Below are positions 62,406 to 64,000 of a stretch of 64,000 nt of DNA, in pieces. This stretch comes from Zobellia nedashkovskayae (GTDB lineage: Bacteria; Bacteroidota; Bacteroidia; Flavobacteriales; Flavobacteriaceae): the NCBI RefSeq assembly GCF_015330125.1, contig NZ_JADDXR010000002.1, positions 1,674,001 through 1,738,000 of the forward strand. Direction: 5' to 3'. The position numbers and the translations under genes are program-made. A model generated the notes under the pieces. That model was not told where the DNA came from. It did no database searches and was given only the letters and a program-made list of their open reading frames with translations. Every line of letters starts with the position of its first letter. Positions within the stretch are counted from its first letter, which is position 1.

Positions 62406-63371
62406 TTATCGGCTTCTGTTGAATAACGGTAATACCAGAAAAGATATTGCCCCAAAAACGACGATCATTAGAGTTTGTGCAATCCACATAATCCATCCGA
62501 AGGCATCACCGGACACCGCGCTAATGCCAAAAATGGTCAACGCACTGCTTACTGCTATGGGGTATAGGCCAATGCCACCATTGGTAGCCGTCATTGCAAA
62601 AGACCCAGCTACAAAAGCAACCATAAGTTGACTTAACGATAGGTGTATGGTTTCGGGTACGGTAAATTTAATGACCCAAAGCATGCCAATGTAACAACCC
62701 CAAATAAAAAGGGTGTGCAGTACAAACGCCCATTTCTTTTTCATTTTAAAAATGCTAAAAACACCTTCCATAAGTCCTTTAACGAAGCCTTTAATCTTGA
62801 TGGCTATTTTATGCGACGATTTTTTAATGAAAATAAAAAAGAATACCAGACCTACAAGTCCTGCTCCCATCAATAGTAATAGTCCTTTAATGTTGAACCC
62901 TTTATCTTGTAGAAAACCTAAAATAATATCTGTCTGTAAGAGTAAAGTGATGCCTATTAGCGATAAAAGCATAATTACATCAATAACACGCTCTGTTACA
63001 ATAGTTCCAAACCCTTTTTCAAAAGGCACGCCTTCATAGGTGGTGAGGGCTGTGGCTCTAAGAATCTCCCCTGTTCTTGGTATGCCTAGGTTTGCAAAAT
63101 AGGCCATCAAAATGATAAAAATATTGTTTATTATTTTAGGTTTGTAACCTAAAGGTTCCAATAAAAAGTTCCAACGAACGGCCCTAGAGATATGGCCTAG
63201 GATACCGAGTAGTATAGAAATGCTAACCCAAAAAAGGTCAGCTTCCTTAATGTAAAATAATATTTGAGTTCTATCTTCTGGTGATGTCTTATAATAAGAG
63301 TACCAAACTAAAAAAACTCCCAAGGCTATTGGGAGTAGTGTTTTTAGAATCTTTTTAAGTTTCTCGTTCAA
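62406..63371 (-). CDS. UPF0104 / lysyl-PG-synthase-TM-like integral membrane protein
   Basis: An inner-membrane protein of the UPF0104 group (flippase-like domain, as in MprF and YbhN), with about eight hydrophobic spans. It has LEPLGYKPKIINNIFIILMAYFANLGIPRTGEILRATALTTYEG, a family signature, and GSFAMTATNGGIGLYPIA near the C-terminus. It probably moves lipid or isoprenoid-linked substrates; the substrate is unknown. The start is TTG, two bases after the panD stop, so translation is likely coupled. The length is 321 aa. Confidence 0.88.
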   Translation of the reverse strand: MNEKLKKILKTLLPIALGVFLVWYSYYKTSPEDRTQILFYIKEADLFWVSISILLGILGHISRAVRWNFLLEPLGYKPKIINNIFIILMAYFANLGIPRTGEILRATALTTYEGVPFEKGFGTIVTERVIDVIMLLSLIGITLLLQTDIILGFLQDKGFNIKGLLLLMGAGLVGLVFFFIFIKKSSHKIAIKIKGFVKGLMEGVFSIFKMKKKWAFVLHTLFIWGCYIGMLWVIKFTVPETIHLSLSQLMVAFVAGSFAMTATNGGIGLYPIAVSSALTIFGISAVSGDAFGWIMWIAQTLMIVVFGAISFLVLPLFNRSR

Positions 63372-63373
63372 TT

Positions 63374-63724
63374 TTACTTCAATAAATTGGTTTCTTCGTT
63401 AGGGAATACCAATGAAGGGTTAAACTTTTTAGCTTCTTCAATATCCATTCTACCATAGGTAATAAGAATAAGAATATCACCAACAGCTACTTTTCTGGAC
63501 GCTGCACCATTTAAAGTAATTTCACCACTTTTTCTTGGCCCTGGTATAGCATAGGTTTCTAGCCGCTCACCATTGTTATTGTTTACAATCTGTACTTTTT
63601 CACCTCTTATAATGTTTGCTGCATCCATTAAATCTTCATCAATAGTGATGCTACCGATATAATTTAAATCGGCTCCGGTAACTTTTACACGGTGTATTTT
63701 AGATTTTACAACTTCTATTTGCAT
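63374..63724 (-). CDS. panD: Aspartate 1-decarboxylase proenzyme
   Basis: Makes beta-alanine from aspartate for pantothenate and CoA synthesis. The self-cleavage site is Gly24-Ser25 in [11 protein letters not shown], which yields the pyruvoyl cofactor. [31 protein letters not shown] covers the rest of the active barrel. The length of 116 aa is normal. It follows panC on the same strand by 17 bp and precedes the flippase-like gene by 2 bp. Confidence 0.96.
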   Translation of the reverse strand: MQIEVVKSKIHRVKVTGADLNYIGSITIDEDLMDAANIIRGEKVQIVNNNNGERLETYAIPGPRKSGEITLNGAASRKVAVGDILILITYGRMDIEEAKKFNPSLVFPNEETNLLK

Positions 63725-63741
63725 GGGATAAAGGTAATTAA

Positions 63742-64000
63742 TTATAGGGCAATATTGTCTATTAGCCGAACTCCGTCAGCATAAACGGCGATAAACGCTC
63801 TATATTTTAGTTTTTCGTTTTTTCTTGTAATTGGGCTTAGGGTTTCTACATCGGTTATTTCAATATATTCCAACTCTAAATCTTCTTGTTCTTTAAATTG
63901 TATTTTGACCCAATCTAATATGTAATTAGCACTTTCCGTGCCAAATTTTTCTTTGACAGTTAGTAGTGTATTGTAAATGAACGAGGCTTTTTGTCGTAAT
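63742..64000 (-). CDS. panC: Pantothenate synthetase, N-terminally truncated by window edge
   Basis: Condenses pantoate and beta-alanine with ATP; the beta-alanine comes from PanD next door. The last 85 codons are present, with stop codon at 63742-63744. The translated end contains [35 protein letters not shown], which matches the PanC C-terminal dimerisation domain. The frame is open to the window end. Confidence 0.92.
   Translation of the reverse strand, partial: LRQKASFIYNTLLTVKEKFGTESANYILDWVKIQFKEQEDLELEYIEITDVETLSPITRKNEKLKYRAFIAVYADGVRLIDNIAL

Noticed and set aside
1..64000. tRNA, rRNA, CRISPR, insertion sequence or prophage
   Set aside because: Gaps were read on both strands; none shows a cloverleaf, repeat-spacer pattern, transposase motif or integrase.

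Overview
The window reads as a chromosomal stretch of a Bacteroidota bacterium of the family Flavobacteriaceae, probably marine. The evidence is low GC content, lipoproteins with short signal peptides ending at Cys, four TonB-dependent receptors (two or three with an N-terminal carboxypeptidase-like domain), an alpha2-type glycyl-tRNA synthetase, and recurrent TAnnTTTG elements, the -7 box of Bacteroidetes housekeeping promoters. Shine-Dalgarno sequences are rarely visible. I see no transposase, phage gene, CRISPR array, rRNA or tRNA. Nothing looks recently transferred. No gene encodes a classical DNA-binding transcription factor; the only regulators are a PAS kinase, two output-less receivers and a DksA-like protein.

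Layout. 0-12 kb: truncated gpsA, a lipoprotein with a repeated domain, a SulP anion transporter, a GH105-type hydrolase, cytochrome c, a YheT-type hydrolase, an operon pairing a UBP zinc finger with a cNMP-domain/thioredoxin-reductase-like flavoprotein, a divergent nitronate monooxygenase/thioesterase pair sharing a palindrome, then EamA, ArsC/Spx-like and DinB-like genes. 12-24 kb: metB-like, gdhA, recO, a haem-type TonB receptor, an LEA-like lipoprotein, and ileS-dksA-like-lspA with one extra gene inserted. 24-36 kb: formyl-THF ligase, uvrC, a patatin/beta-barrel protein, hppD, a strong candidate small RNA, then DUF3108, tryptophan dioxygenase-family, M23 peptidase and pgi.

36-50 kb: a large TonB receptor, a membrane protein, a DUF1080 protein, and a divergent locus of secreted EEP-family nuclease/phosphatase, TonB receptor and DUF5689/lamin-tail lipoprotein that looks like an uptake system, perhaps for nucleic acid. 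Next come the PAS kinase with its two receivers, and an ankyrin-NUDIX-nitrilase operon. 50-64 kb: an Ig-like lipoprotein, comF, a coiled-coil membrane protein, glyS, another TonB receptor, exonuclease III, an aldo/keto reductase, and a minus-strand cluster panC-panD-flippase-like-pseudo-esterase-radA.

Most genes are housekeeping. The points I rate highest are the putative sRNA near 30.8 kb, whose unpaired 17-nt motif recurs before a terminator at 1.6 kb; the UBP-finger/flavoprotein operon; the EEP/TonB/DUF5689 locus; and the palindrome between divergent promoters near 9.43 kb. Starts were moved from the longest frame to an internal ATG, or GTG for exonuclease III, where signal peptide, family length or promoter position favoured it.
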